Part shown: in pieces, positions 43,019 to 51,406 of the stretch | Position numbering within the stretch: the first letter of the stretch is position 1 | Layout of the letters: every line of letters starts with the position of its first letter | Assembly: GCF_000372745.1 (NCBI RefSeq) | Contig: NZ_KB889640.1 | Coordinates: 62,194 to 126,193 of the forward strand | Length of the DNA: 64,000 bases | Direction of reading: 5' to 3' | From: Embleya scabrispora DSM 41855 | GTDB lineage: Bacteria > Actinomycetota > Actinomycetes > Streptomycetales > Streptomycetaceae | The notes under the pieces: generated by a model | Told to the model about the DNA's origin: nothing | Databases searched by the model: none | Seen by the model: only the letters and a program-made list of their open reading frames with translations | Program-made: the position numbers and the translations under genes

Positions 43019-43494
43019 GTGTCGTCCTCCATAAGCAATCGGTGCAGCGTGGTCAGCCCGCGGCTCGCGGTGGATTTCACCGTGCCGGACGGGATGCCCA
43101 GCGTGCCGGCGATCTCGGTCTCGCTGAGGTTCTCCCAGTAGCGCAGCACCAGCACCTCACGTTGGCGCCGGGTCAGTCGCCCCAGCGCGTGCCGCAGCCG
43201 CCGGTCGCGTTCGGCCCGCAGCGCGTCGTCCTCGGGCGAGGCCACCGGCGGCGGCACCGGCGGTATCCAGGCCCGGGCGGTCCGCCGTCGGCGCAGCACC
43301 GATCGGGCGCCGTTGACCACGCAGCGCCGTAGGTAGGCGGGTGGGTCGTCGAGTTCGCCCAGACGCGCGCCGTATCGGCGGAAGGCCGCCGTGAACGCCT
43401 CCTGCACGACGTCCTCCGCGGTCTCCTGATCGTCCACCAGCAGCGTGGCCAGGCGCACCAGGCGCATCCGATGCGCGTGGTAGAGCTGCGCCAT
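43015..43494 (-). CDS. SigE-family ECF-like RNA polymerase sigma factor (about 159 aa)
   Basis: Small extracytoplasmic-function-type sigma factor. Region 2 is MAQLYHAHRMRLVRLATLLVDDQETAEDVVQEAFTAAFRRY. Region 4 is LTRRQREVLVLRYWENLSETEIAGTLGIPSGTVKSTASRGL. ATG 43494 is the only good start codon; the same frame stays open upstream with protein-like sequence (YTPEEFTAIQ...), but only CTG or rarer starts are there. Co-translated with the membrane protein downstream, and possibly controlling the LAETG surface protein upstream. Confidence 0.88.
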   Translation of the reverse strand: MAQLYHAHRMRLVRLATLLVDDQETAEDVVQEAFTAAFRRYGARLGELDDPPAYLRRCVVNGARSVLRRRRTARAWIPPVPPPVASPEDDALRAERDRRLRHALGRLTRRQREVLVLRYWENLSETEIAGTLGIPSGTVKSTASRGLTTLHRLLMEDDT

Positions 43495-43746
43495 GGTCGG
43501 CGGCGGCTCACCGGGCTCCCGGGTCCGGCGACGGAACAGGCCGAACGCACGCCGACGGGGCGGGGTGTCTTCGACGGGCGGCGCCGGATGGATCGGGATC
43601 GGATCGTGCCGGCCCCGGACGTGGGATTCCTGGATGGCCGTGAACTCCTCGGGTGTGTATCGATGGGGTGCGGTGCCGCGGGCCGCCGGCGTACGTGCGC
43701 GAGCACCCCGCCGTCGAGGTGCAGGCCGGCGGTGCGCCGTGGCCTG

Positions 43747-43784
43747 CCGGTGTACCGGAGACGTCGACGTCCTCGGTACACCGG
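43747..43784. promoter_or_regulatory. 38-bp near-perfect palindrome between LAETG gene and sigma gene
   Basis: Outer arms CCGGTGTACCG and CGGTACACCGG (perfect, 11 bp) enclose GAG-ACGTCGACGT-CCT, itself centred on a 10-bp palindrome. It may be a terminator for the LAETG gene or an operator for the sigma promoter. The region 43495-43801 holds no other supported gene. Confidence 0.6.
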
Positions 43785-43801
43785 CCGGTTCCACGCACCG
43801 A

Positions 43802-44311
43802 TCAGGTCGCGGTACGCCCGCGACGTTTGCCGAGCACGACGGCGCCGCCGCCGAGCAGGAGCAGCCCCGCGGCGCCGCCGATGTACAGCGCGGTCTTGTC
43901 GTCACCGCCGGTCTCGGCCAGGCGCGGCGGCACCGCCGACGGGGTGGCCGACGGGTCGCGCGGAGGGGTGGTCGGCGCCGCTGACGGTTCGCGCGGCGGG
44001 GTGGTCGGCGCCGCCGACGGGTCGCCCGGACGGGCGGGCGGGGACGCCGACGGGGCACCCGGACGGGCGGGCGGAGTCGCGACCTGTGGGGCCGTCGGGG
44101 GTGCGGTGGCCGGGGTGGCCCGGCTGTCCGCGGCACGGGCCTGGCCGGCCGGCGGGGCGTCGGCGGCCATGGCCGGGCTCTGCGGCAACAGCACGGCCGA
44201 GGCCGCGAGTACGAGGCCGGCGCCGAGGACGCGACCGGCCCGGATCCGGGCCCGGCCGCCGTGTGGCGATGCGGTCTTGCGGCGCGGAAGGCGCGGGGAA
44301 GGATTGAACAC
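43802..44311 (-). CDS. LAETG-anchored surface protein, sortase substrate (169 aa)
   Basis: Secreted cell-wall protein. GTG 44311 has AAGGAG 5 nt upstream. The signal peptide (basic RLPRRKTAS...RIRAGRVLGAGLVLAASAVLLPQSPAMA) is followed by a low-complexity Pro/Ala/Thr/Ser region. That region carries repeats of PPREPSAAPTT/PPRDPSAAPTT. The C-terminal sorting signal is LAETGGDD, then a hydrophobic helix, then KRRGRTAT. The LAXTG form is the class E sortase type of high-GC Gram-positives. The Pro-rich part looks like a wall-spanning stalk without a folded head. Confidence 0.88.
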   Translation of the reverse strand: MFNPSPRLPRRKTASPHGGRARIRAGRVLGAGLVLAASAVLLPQSPAMAADAPPAGQARAADSRATPATAPPTAPQVATPPARPGAPSASPPARPGDPSAAPTTPPREPSAAPTTPPRDPSATPSAVPPRLAETGGDDKTALYIGGAAGLLLLGGGAVVLGKRRGRTAT

Positions 44312-44659
44312 CGTTCTCCTTGTGGAGCATCGAACGGGCCGCCGTGCACACGGAGGCCGCCACCATCGGGTGACGGACATCCAGACGCGTGACTTCGCAC
44401 CGGGTTCCCGATCCCGGCGAACTTTTTTCACCGGACCGAAAACGTCCTCGTCATCGCTCCGCGAGCGCCCCGGTACCCGGCCCCGACAGCCGGCCGTTAC
44501 CGAAAGCACACCGAATTCGCCGTCGCACGGCCCGGATCGAGTCACATCCGGTCGATCACACACGTCACATACGCGAGGGCGTACGGCCCGAGCCCGATCG
44601 CGGGGGTTGCCGCGGCTGGGACCGGTCGGCACGGGGCGCGGACGAGAGGGACATCGCGA

Positions 44660-46315
44660 ATGAGCACAGGGGAACGGACCGGGGCGGCCAAGGGCGGGGC
44701 GAACACCGCCCTGCCCGTCCCGGACGGCGCGGGCGTGCGCTTCGCCGACGCCGTCGACAGTCGGCTGGGCATCTACGGCGTCGCCAAGCGGCATTTGCGG
44801 AAGGTCTTTCCGGACCACTGGACCTTCATGCTCGGCGAGATCGCCCTGTACAGCTTCATCGTGCTGTTGCTGACCGGTGTCTTCCTGACGCTGTTCTTCA
44901 AGCCGAGCATGCAGGAGGTCGTCTACGACGGCTCCTACGTACCGCTCCAGGGCATCCACATGTCCCAGGCGTACGCCTCGACGCTGGACATCAGCTTCGA
45001 TACGCGCGGCGGCCTGATGATCCGCCAGATCCACCACTGGGCGGCGCTGATCTTCATCGCGGCCCTGTTCGTGCACATGTTCCGAATCTTCTTCACCGGA
45101 GCGTTCCGCAAGCCGCGGGACATCAACTGGCTGTTCGGCTTCCTGCTGCTGATCCTGGCCATGCTCAACGGCTTCACCGGCTACTCGCTGCCGGACGACC
45201 TGCTCTCCGGCACCGGTCTGCGGATCGCCGAGGGCGTGATCCTGGCCATCCCGCTGGTCGGCACGTACGTGCAGTTCTTCCTGTTCGGCGGGGAGTTCCC
45301 GGGCGAGGACATCGTGCCCCGGCTGTTCACCATCCATGTGCTGCTGGTCCCCGCCATCATGGTCGGCCTGGTCACCGTGCACCTGACCCTGGTCTGGTAT
45401 CAAAAGCACACCCAGTTCGTCGGAGCAGGCAAGACCGAGAAGAACGTGGTCGGCCAGCCGTTCCTGCCCGTCTACGCGGCCAAGGCGGGCGGCTTCTTCT
45501 TCCTCGTGTTCGGAGTGACCGCACTGCTGGGCGGGATGGTGCAGATCAACCCGATCTGGGCCTACGGTCCGTACAACCCGGGCCAGATCAGCGCGGGCTC
45601 GCAGCCGGACTGGTACATCGGCTTCATCGAGGGCGCGCTGCGCATCATGCCCAACTGGGAATGGAACATCTGGGGCCACACGCTCAGCTTCAACGTGCTG
45701 ATCCCGTCCCTGATCGTGCCCGGCGTGCTGTTCACCGTGATCGCCGCCTACCCGTGGATCGAGGCGTGGATCACCGGCGACCGGCGCGAGCACCACCTGT
45801 TGGACCGCCCGCGCAACATGCCGGTCCGTACCGGCCTGGGCGTCGCCTGGATCGTGGCCTACGGCGTGTTGTGGGTCTGCGGCGGCAACGACGTGATCGC
45901 CACCCACTTCCACCTGTCGATCAACACGATCACCTGGATCGGCCGCTTCGCCTTCCTGATCGGGCCGTTCCTGGCCTACCTGGCCACGGTGCGGATCTGC
46001 AAGGGTCTGCAGCGCCGCGACCGGGACAAGGTCCTGCACGGTCGCGAGACCGGCGTGATCAAGAAGCTCCCGCACGGCGAGTTCGTCGAGATCCACGAAC
46101 CGCTGGAAGCCGGGGTGCGGCACACCCTCACCGCCCACGAACAGCCGAAGCCGTACGAGTTGGAGCCGGCCGAGGACGAGAACGGGGTGGCCCGCAAGAC
46201 CAAGCGTTCGCAGAAGCTGCGTTCGAGGATGTCGCACTGGTACTTCGCCGAGCCGATCGCGAAGCCTACGGCCGCGCAATACCGGGAACTCACCGGCGAC
46301 CACGAACACCCGTAA
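44660..46315 (+). CDS. qcrB: Orphan cytochrome b subunit of a bc complex (QcrB paralogue, 551 aa)
   Basis: Quinol-oxidising di-haem cytochrome b of the actinobacterial bcc complex. ATG 44660 follows GAGAGGGA. Two His pairs for haems are in IHHWAALIFIAALFVHMFRIF and FTIHVLLVPAIMVGLVTVHL. The quinol-site PEWY motif appears as PDWYIGF, the actinobacterial form. The C-terminal extension of about 130 residues (GRETGVIKKLPHGEFVEIHEPL) is also typical. qcrA and qcrC are not adjacent, so this is a second, solitary copy. The next gene is a hemerythrin. Confidence 0.95.
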   Translation: MSTGERTGAAKGGANTALPVPDGAGVRFADAVDSRLGIYGVAKRHLRKVFPDHWTFMLGEIALYSFIVLLLTGVFLTLFFKPSMQEVVYDGSYVPLQGIHMSQAYASTLDISFDTRGGLMIRQIHHWAALIFIAALFVHMFRIFFTGAFRKPRDINWLFGFLLLILAMLNGFTGYSLPDDLLSGTGLRIAEGVILAIPLVGTYVQFFLFGGEFPGEDIVPRLFTIHVLLVPAIMVGLVTVHLTLVWYQKHTQFVGAGKTEKNVVGQPFLPVYAAKAGGFFFLVFGVTALLGGMVQINPIWAYGPYNPGQISAGSQPDWYIGFIEGALRIMPNWEWNIWGHTLSFNVLIPSLIVPGVLFTVIAAYPWIEAWITGDRREHHLLDRPRNMPVRTGLGVAWIVAYGVLWVCGGNDVIATHFHLSINTITWIGRFAFLIGPFLAYLATVRICKGLQRRDRDKVLHGRETGVIKKLPHGEFVEIHEPLEAGVRHTLTAHEQPKPYELEPAEDENGVARKTKRSQKLRSRMSHWYFAEPIAKPTAAQYRELTGDHEHP

Positions 46316-46375
46316 CGGGCCGCCGTCGCCCAAGCGAACCGATCACCGGCAGCCCCACCCCCGAGGAGACCCGTC

Positions 46376-47023
46376 ATGTCCTCGACCGTCCCACCCCGCG
46401 CGCACCCCGGTCGGACCGGCCGCGGGCCGCGCGTGGACCCCGTCCTGATCCACGCCGTGCACCACGCCCTGCGCCGCGACCTGCGCGCGCTGGTGGTCTG
46501 GGCCCGGACCAGCGTGCCGGTGGCCACTCCCGGCTGGACGGACTTCTGCCGATACCTCACCGTCCACCACGAGGCCGAGGACACCGTGTTGTGGCCGCTC
46601 CTGCGTGCCGCGGCGGACCCCGGTCCGGGCCTGCGCCGGTTGGTCATCGCATTCGAGGACGAGCATCGGCACGTGGCCGAACTGGTGGCCACGGTCGACG
46701 ACTGCCTGTCCGGACGCGGACCCGCCAGTCGCACACTCGAGCACGCGACCCGGCTGGCCGCGACGTTGACCGCGCACCTCCACCACGAGGAGACGACCGT
46801 CCTGCCCCTGGTGGCGAACCTGGTCAAGCCCGGCGACTGGGCGCACTTCGACATCGCCCAGCGGCAGCCGCTCGGCCTCGGCAGCGGAGCGGCGTTCCTG
46901 TCCTGGCTCCTGGAAGGACTTCCGCCGGACCGGGAGGCCGCGGTCCGGTCCCAGTTCCCGCCGGCCGTGCGCCTCGCCCACCGCGCACTGCGCGCCCGCC
47001 ACACCCGTCGGGTCCGCTGGTAA
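46376..47023 (+). CDS. Hemerythrin HHE-domain protein (215 aa)
   Basis: Di-iron four-helix bundle protein that binds O2, NO or senses redox/iron. ATG 46376 has GAGGAG upstream. Metal-ligand His/Glu series: VDPVLIHAVHHALRRDL, RYLTVHHEAEDTVLWPLL, FEDEHRHVAELV and LTAHLHHEETTVLPLV, the complete H...HxxxE...H...HxxxE pattern. The C-terminal third is an extra helical extension. It lies 60 bp after qcrB on the same strand, consistent with co-expression; a link to respiration or nitric-oxide defence is inference. Confidence 0.9.
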   Translation: MSSTVPPRAHPGRTGRGPRVDPVLIHAVHHALRRDLRALVVWARTSVPVATPGWTDFCRYLTVHHEAEDTVLWPLLRAAADPGPGLRRLVIAFEDEHRHVAELVATVDDCLSGRGPASRTLEHATRLAATLTAHLHHEETTVLPLVANLVKPGDWAHFDIAQRQPLGLGSGAAFLSWLLEGLPPDREAAVRSQFPPAVRLAHRALRARHTRRVRW

Positions 47024-47222
47024 CCCGATCCGCACCGACCGATCCGCGTCGCGGAATCGGGGGAAGCACGGCGTCATACCGAAACGGATATACCGCACTT
47101 CGGATTCGGCATTTGAATGTGATGTCTCCCGGGGTCAGGATCCATGTTAACGCGCTGTGAACATCGGCCGCCGCAGCGGCTTTGCGGAGTGAACGCCCGC
47201 CCCCCGAGTGGATAGGTCACCC

Positions 47223-48566
47223 ATGCGTAATTCGGCTCCAACTGAGAGCGTGGACCACGGCGAAAAGGCCGCAAGCAGAACGGCCGTCGCGACACTGGCC
47301 GGGACCACGCTCGAATGGTACGACTTCTTTCTCTACGGCACGGCCGCCGCACTCATCTTCGACAAACAATTCTTCCCTTCGCTGAGTCCGGCGGCGGGCA
47401 CTCTCGCGTCATTCGGCACGCTGGCCGTCGGTTTCGTCGCACGACCGCTGGGCGGGCTGGTCTTCGGCCATTTCGGCGACCGCATCGGCCGAAAGGCGAC
47501 CCTCGTGGTGTCGCTGCTGCTGATGGGAGTCGGCTCGACCCTGATCGGCGTCATTCCCAACTACGACACGATCGGATATTGGGCACCGGTCCTGCTCGTG
47601 CTGCTGCGCATCATCCAGGGCATCGGCCTCGGCGGCGAGGGCGCCGGCGCGACGCTGATGTCCATGGAGCACGCGCCCGCCGGGAAGCGGAACCTCTACG
47701 CGGGATTTCCGCAGATGGGAACGCCTGCGGGGCTGGTCCTGGCGAACATGGTCTTCCTCGCCACCAGCACGGGGATGAGCGATCACGCGTTCACCGGGTG
47801 GGGCTGGCGCATCCCGTTCCTGATGAGTTTCATCCTGGTCGCGGCAGGTCTGGTGATTCGGCTGCGGGTCACCGAATCGCCATCCTTCAATCGTGCTCTC
47901 GAACAGGACCACGTGGTCCGTTTCCCGCTCGCCGAGGCATTCAAGGTCGGCCTCCCCCGACTCGGCCTCACCGTGCTCGCCGTGGTCGCCAACTCGGCCG
48001 TCGCCTATGTGTTCATGGTGTTCACGCTGTCCTACGGCACCAAGCATCTCGACTATGAGAAGCGCTTTTTGATCCTGAGCATCTCGGCCGCCGCCGTGCT
48101 TTGGTTCGTGAGCATTCCGCTGTGGACGCGAATTGCCGACCGATACGGCAGACGCACCATGTTCATCGGCGGCTCGGCCGCCATCCTGGCCTGGTGCATC
48201 GCCTTCTTCCCGCTGCTGAACACCGGGAATTCGGCACTCGCGGTGCTCGCCCTCGCCGGCATGGGCCTCATCATTCCCATCACGCACTGTGTCCAGGGCG
48301 GCATCATCGCCGACACCTTCCCGGTGCACGTTCGCTACTCGGGATCCTCGCTGATCCTGCAATTCGGCGCCGTCCTCGGCGGCGGACTGGCACCGACGAT
48401 CTCCACCGCGCTGTTGAACGCCGGCCACTCCTCGACCGGTGTCACGTGGTACCTCGTCGCGATGTGCGCGATCAGCCTGGCCGGCGCCATCGCCCTGTTC
48501 CGCGTGGTCCCCGAGGGCGCGCCGGAACCGGCCGCACGCCCCGCGCCGGCCGTCGTCAAGGCGTGA
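47223..48566 (+). CDS. MFS transporter, metabolite:H+ symporter (MHS) family (447 aa)
   Basis: Twelve-TMS importer related to ShiA, KgtP and ProP, carrying organic acids, shikimate or osmolytes with protons. ATG 47223 is preferred over GTG 47208. Signature LAGTTLEWYDFFLYGTAAALIF in TM1. GHFGDRIGRKATLVVSLLLMG is the loop 2-3 motif. RIIQGIGLGGEGAGATLMSMEHAPAGKRNLYAG is the MHS-specific motif. A second GRR loop is at RIADRYGRRTMFIGG. The substrate cannot be told from sequence. Monocistronic. Confidence 0.93.
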   Translation: MRNSAPTESVDHGEKAASRTAVATLAGTTLEWYDFFLYGTAAALIFDKQFFPSLSPAAGTLASFGTLAVGFVARPLGGLVFGHFGDRIGRKATLVVSLLLMGVGSTLIGVIPNYDTIGYWAPVLLVLLRIIQGIGLGGEGAGATLMSMEHAPAGKRNLYAGFPQMGTPAGLVLANMVFLATSTGMSDHAFTGWGWRIPFLMSFILVAAGLVIRLRVTESPSFNRALEQDHVVRFPLAEAFKVGLPRLGLTVLAVVANSAVAYVFMVFTLSYGTKHLDYEKRFLILSISAAAVLWFVSIPLWTRIADRYGRRTMFIGGSAAILAWCIAFFPLLNTGNSALAVLALAGMGLIIPITHCVQGGIIADTFPVHVRYSGSSLILQFGAVLGGGLAPTISTALLNAGHSSTGVTWYLVAMCAISLAGAIALFRVVPEGAPEPAARPAPAVVKA

Positions 48567-48615
48567 GGACGCCCGTCGGGATCGATCGCGCTCCGGCGGT
48601 GGGCCGCGCTCCGGG

Positions 48616-49395
48616 TCAGGAACGGCCGCGTGGTTTGCCGCGCTTGGCGCCCTTGGTCGCGCCGGGGCCACCGCGGGCGCCCTTCCCGGCCGCCCCGCCG
48701 GCCGCGCCGGGCTTGCGCCTGGCGCCGGAGGCGTCGGGGCGCTGCGACTTGGCCTTGTCCTTCGGTTGCGGCGGGGTCGGGGTCCGCCCGCGCGAGCTGT
48801 TGACCGTGCGGCCTCTCACGATCCCGATGAACTCCTCCACCAGGTCCGTGGTCCGCTCCTGTGGCCACGACAACGCGACGCGCGACTCGGGCGCGTCGGT
48901 CACCGGCCGGTAGGTGAGGTCCCTGCGGTGGTGCAGGCGGGCGAGCGACTGCGGGACGACGAGCAGACCCACCCCCGCCGCCACCAGTTCGACGGCGTCC
49001 TCCGTGGTCGCGGGCCGCTCCTTCGCGGGCACCCCCGGGCGCTGCTCCCACTCCAGGGTGTCGTCGAGCGGGTGCAGTACGACGGCGTCGGCGAAGTCCT
49101 CGGCGACCACCTCGTCCACCGCCGCCACGTCGTGGTCCTTGGGCACCACGACCACCGTGGTCTCGGCGTACAGCGGGATCGCGCTCAGGTCGGTCCGCTC
49201 GATCGGCAGCCGCACCAACCCCGCGTCGGCCTCACCCGCGCGCAGCACGTCGGCCGCGGCGGCGGCGGACACCGCGATCAGGGTCAACGGGACATCGGGC
49301 AGCCGCTCGTTCCAGACCCGCACCCATTTGGCGGGGGTCACCCCCGGAACGTAGGCGAGCCGGAACGGGGTGGGTACTTCCGAGCCTGTCACCAC
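48616..49395 (-). CDS. LysR-type substrate-binding domain protein without HTH (259 aa)
   Basis: Contains the periplasmic-binding-like ligand domain of LysR regulators (FRLAYVPGVTPAKWVRVWNERLPDVPLTLI, DAGLVRLPIERTDL, VPKDHDVAAVDEVV, VAAGVGLLVVPQSLARL) but no N-terminal helix-turn-helix. GTG 49395 is followed by a second GTG; nothing HTH-like precedes it. The C-terminal 70 residues are Lys/Arg/Gly/Pro-rich (KDKAKSQRPDASGARRKPG...), perhaps binding nucleic acid non-specifically. Divergent from DUF5997, a pairing conserved in many actinomycetes. Confidence 0.85.
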   Translation of the reverse strand: MVTGSEVPTPFRLAYVPGVTPAKWVRVWNERLPDVPLTLIAVSAAAAADVLRAGEADAGLVRLPIERTDLSAIPLYAETTVVVVPKDHDVAAVDEVVAEDFADAVVLHPLDDTLEWEQRPGVPAKERPATTEDAVELVAAGVGLLVVPQSLARLHHRRDLTYRPVTDAPESRVALSWPQERTTDLVEEFIGIVRGRTVNSSRGRTPTPPQPKDKAKSQRPDASGARRKPGAAGGAAGKGARGGPGATKGAKRGKPRGRS

Positions 49396-49450
49396 GTCAG
49401 GCTACCGGCCATGATCGGAGGCACCGCACACGGTCGCTACTCTTGACGGC

Positions 49451-49879
49451 ATGACGTCGCACAAGACCACCCAGACGATGAAGCCCGCGACCGCGGCGAA
49501 GAAGCTGGGCGTGTACCTCCAGGCCACCCCCGCCGAGTTCCAAGAGGGTGTCGTCTCCCGCGACGAGTTGAACGCGCTGCAGGCCGACCCGCCCGAGTGG
49601 CTCCAGGAACTGCGCCGCAACGGCCCGCACCCGCGGCCGGTCGTCGCGAGCAAGCTCGGCATCTCCATCGCCGGCCTCGCTCGCGGCGGCATCACCGACG
49701 CCCTCACCACCGAGCAGATCGACGCGCTGAAGGAGGACGGTCCCGAGTGGCTGCGCCAGGAGCGCGCCACCCAGGCCGAGGTCCGGAAGGAAGCGATCCG
49801 GATCAAGGAGAAGAACCAGGAGAAGAGCGCCGAGGAGAGCGAGGAGCGCCCCGCGAAGGCGCGCCGACCGCGCTCCTGA
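49451..49879 (+). CDS. DUF5997-family protein (142 aa)
   Basis: Conserved actinobacterial protein of unknown function. KPATAAKKLGVYLQATPAEFQEGVVSRDELNALQADPPEWLQELRRNGPHPRPVVASKLGISIAGLARGGI is the typical core, which suggests a small helical DNA-interacting fold. The tail is charged and helical (EVRKEAIRIKEKNQEKSAEESEER). Divergent from the LysR-ligand-domain protein with about 55 bp between starts, so shared regulation is likely. Confidence 0.85.
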   Translation: MTSHKTTQTMKPATAAKKLGVYLQATPAEFQEGVVSRDELNALQADPPEWLQELRRNGPHPRPVVASKLGISIAGLARGGITDALTTEQIDALKEDGPEWLRQERATQAEVRKEAIRIKEKNQEKSAEESEERPAKARRPRS

Positions 49880-49973
49880 CCCGCGCTCCGGCGGTCGCCC
49901 GGATGTCGGCCGCCGGAGTGGGCCGGCCGGGCGTCGGTTGCGCCCGCCGGCCGCCCCGCAGGCCGGGCCCGGC

Positions 49974-50795
49974 TCAGCCGGCGTGCCGGGTCAGCCCGGC
50001 CTCCGCGAGCAGGTAGGCGGTCATCGGTGCGTAGTCCCGCGCGTCCACCACGTGGTCGTCGAGCGGGACGGTGACCGTGATGGTGCCCTCGGCCTCGCCG
50101 AGGAACAGGGCCGGGTCGTTGCAGTCGGCGAACGCGACCGTGGGAATGCCGTGTTGCCCGGCGCGGCCCGCCCAGCCGTGGTCGGCGATGACCAACTCGG
50201 GCCCGGGTCGCCCGGTCGCGGCGAGGGCGTCCAGGATCGCGCTCATCGGCTGCGGTGCGTGGGTGTGCCACAGCGTGGCCCCGCGCTCCAGCACCGCCAC
50301 GTCGCCGAACTGGCGGACGCTGCCGCTGGTTTCGTCGTCGCCCTCGGTGGTGTGCAGCCCGCGGGGGATGTCGAGGATCTCGGCGCCGGCCGCCCGCAGT
50401 GCCCGACCGATGGCCTGGTGTACGTCCAGCAGACCGCCGGGGTGGCCGGTCGCGAGCAGCACGCGCAGCCGGCGGGCGGCGGCGTCGCGCAGGACGGCGG
50501 CCATGCGGTCGAGCCCGTCCAGGGTCAGCCGGGGGTCGATGGTGTCCTGGCCGGTGCGGTGGTCGGGGTCGGGACGCACACCCGCCCGTTCGACCATCAC
50601 GGCGAGCACGTCCTCCTCGGTCTTCCAGCGATCACCCAGGTCCAGGCCCAACCAGAAGCGCCGGTTGCCCTTCACCAGTTCCGCATAGTGTCGAAGGTTG
50701 ACCTCACGGGGCGTGGCCACCCGGCCGGCGATGCGGGTGCTCGCCAGGTGCCGAAGCAACTCGTCTCGGGACGGAGGGGTGTTCGGCGTCGTCAT
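49974..50795 (-). CDS. Conserved actinobacterial phosphatase-annotated protein (273 aa)
   Basis: Member of a family usually labelled phosphatase in Streptomyces genomes. ATG 50795. Recognisable blocks are ATPREVNLRHYAELVKGNRRFWLGLDLGDRWKTEEDVLAVM, QDTIDPRLTLDGLDRM, RVLLATGHPGGLLDVHQAIGRALRAAG, TLWHTHAPQPMSAIL, VIADHGWAGRAGQHGI and FADCNDPALFLGEAEG. His and Asp residues in the THAP, ADHGW and DCNDPAL motifs could bind metal. The substrate is not known. It is convergent with DUF5997 and divergent from the locus 2 precursor gene. Confidence 0.75.
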   Translation of the reverse strand: MTTPNTPPSRDELLRHLASTRIAGRVATPREVNLRHYAELVKGNRRFWLGLDLGDRWKTEEDVLAVMVERAGVRPDPDHRTGQDTIDPRLTLDGLDRMAAVLRDAAARRLRVLLATGHPGGLLDVHQAIGRALRAAGAEILDIPRGLHTTEGDDETSGSVRQFGDVAVLERGATLWHTHAPQPMSAILDALAATGRPGPELVIADHGWAGRAGQHGIPTVAFADCNDPALFLGEAEGTITVTVPLDDHVVDARDYAPMTAYLLAEAGLTRHAG

Positions 50796-51047
50796 GAGGC
50801 CATTGTGCCCACCCGCCCGACGGCCGGAGCGCTCGGCCCTTCCCGTTCGCCGACGCGAAATCCCGCCATAAGCCGGCCGATTCGACACGTTCTCCTTTTG
50901 TTGTCCACCGTGGAGACTATTGGCGCGGTACGACGACCCACCCGCCTCATCCGCACCGGAGGTGCCGTGAGCACGCCGGCCGCGAACGACCGTAAGACGC
51001 ATGGTTCGTGTGATGATCTACCCGCCTTTTTTGCAGGAAGGATCGAT

Positions 51048-51218
51048 ATGAGCCCCGTAACGGTGGAGATCCGCGACGCCGGTCCGCTCGACGTCGAGGT
51101 GGAAGAGGAACTGGTCGAGTTCGAGGACGAGTCGAACCCGGACCGCCGGATCGAGGCGTGTCTGCCCGAACCCTGGGTGACCGCGACGACCCGCGTCGGG
51201 TGCGACTGGAACGCCTGA
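51048..51218 (+). CDS. lanA2: Lanthipeptide precursor peptide, locus 2 (56 aa)
   Basis: ATG 51048 has GGAAGGA 5 nt upstream. A strongly acidic leader (GPLDVEVEEELVEFEDES) is followed by a core of about residues 33-56, with Cys38 (IEACLPEPWVTATTR) and Cys52 (VGCDWNA) and three Thr (45, 47, 48). Two Cys against three Thr allow two rings. The PWVTATTRVGC pattern resembles what I recall of class IV cores of the SgbA (globisporin) type. 188 bp separate it from lanL2, with two hairpins in between that could make precursor mRNA exceed synthetase mRNA. Confidence 0.85.
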   Translation: MSPVTVEIRDAGPLDVEVEEELVEFEDESNPDRRIEACLPEPWVTATTRVGCDWNA

Positions 51219-51264
51219 CCCGAACGGATCGGCCTGACCCACTCCATCGGACAGGCCCGACGAG

Positions 51265-51334
51265 CCGGACGACTCGATCGTCCGGACGCACCCGGCACGC
51301 ACGGCCCGATCGGAAACGGCTCGACCCGATCGGG
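51265..51334 (+). terminator. Two hairpins between lanA2 and lanL2
   Basis: CCGGACGA-CTCGA-TCGTCCGG (51265-51285) and CCCGATCGG...CCGATCGGG (51305-51334) lie in the intergenic leader. They are candidates for partial termination after the precursor gene. Confidence 0.55.
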
Positions 51335-51406
51335 CTCGCGCCCCGGTGCCCACCCGTGGCACCCGCGGCGGCGGCGGATCGAGCAGCGGCAGAAGCAGGA
51401 GTGGGC

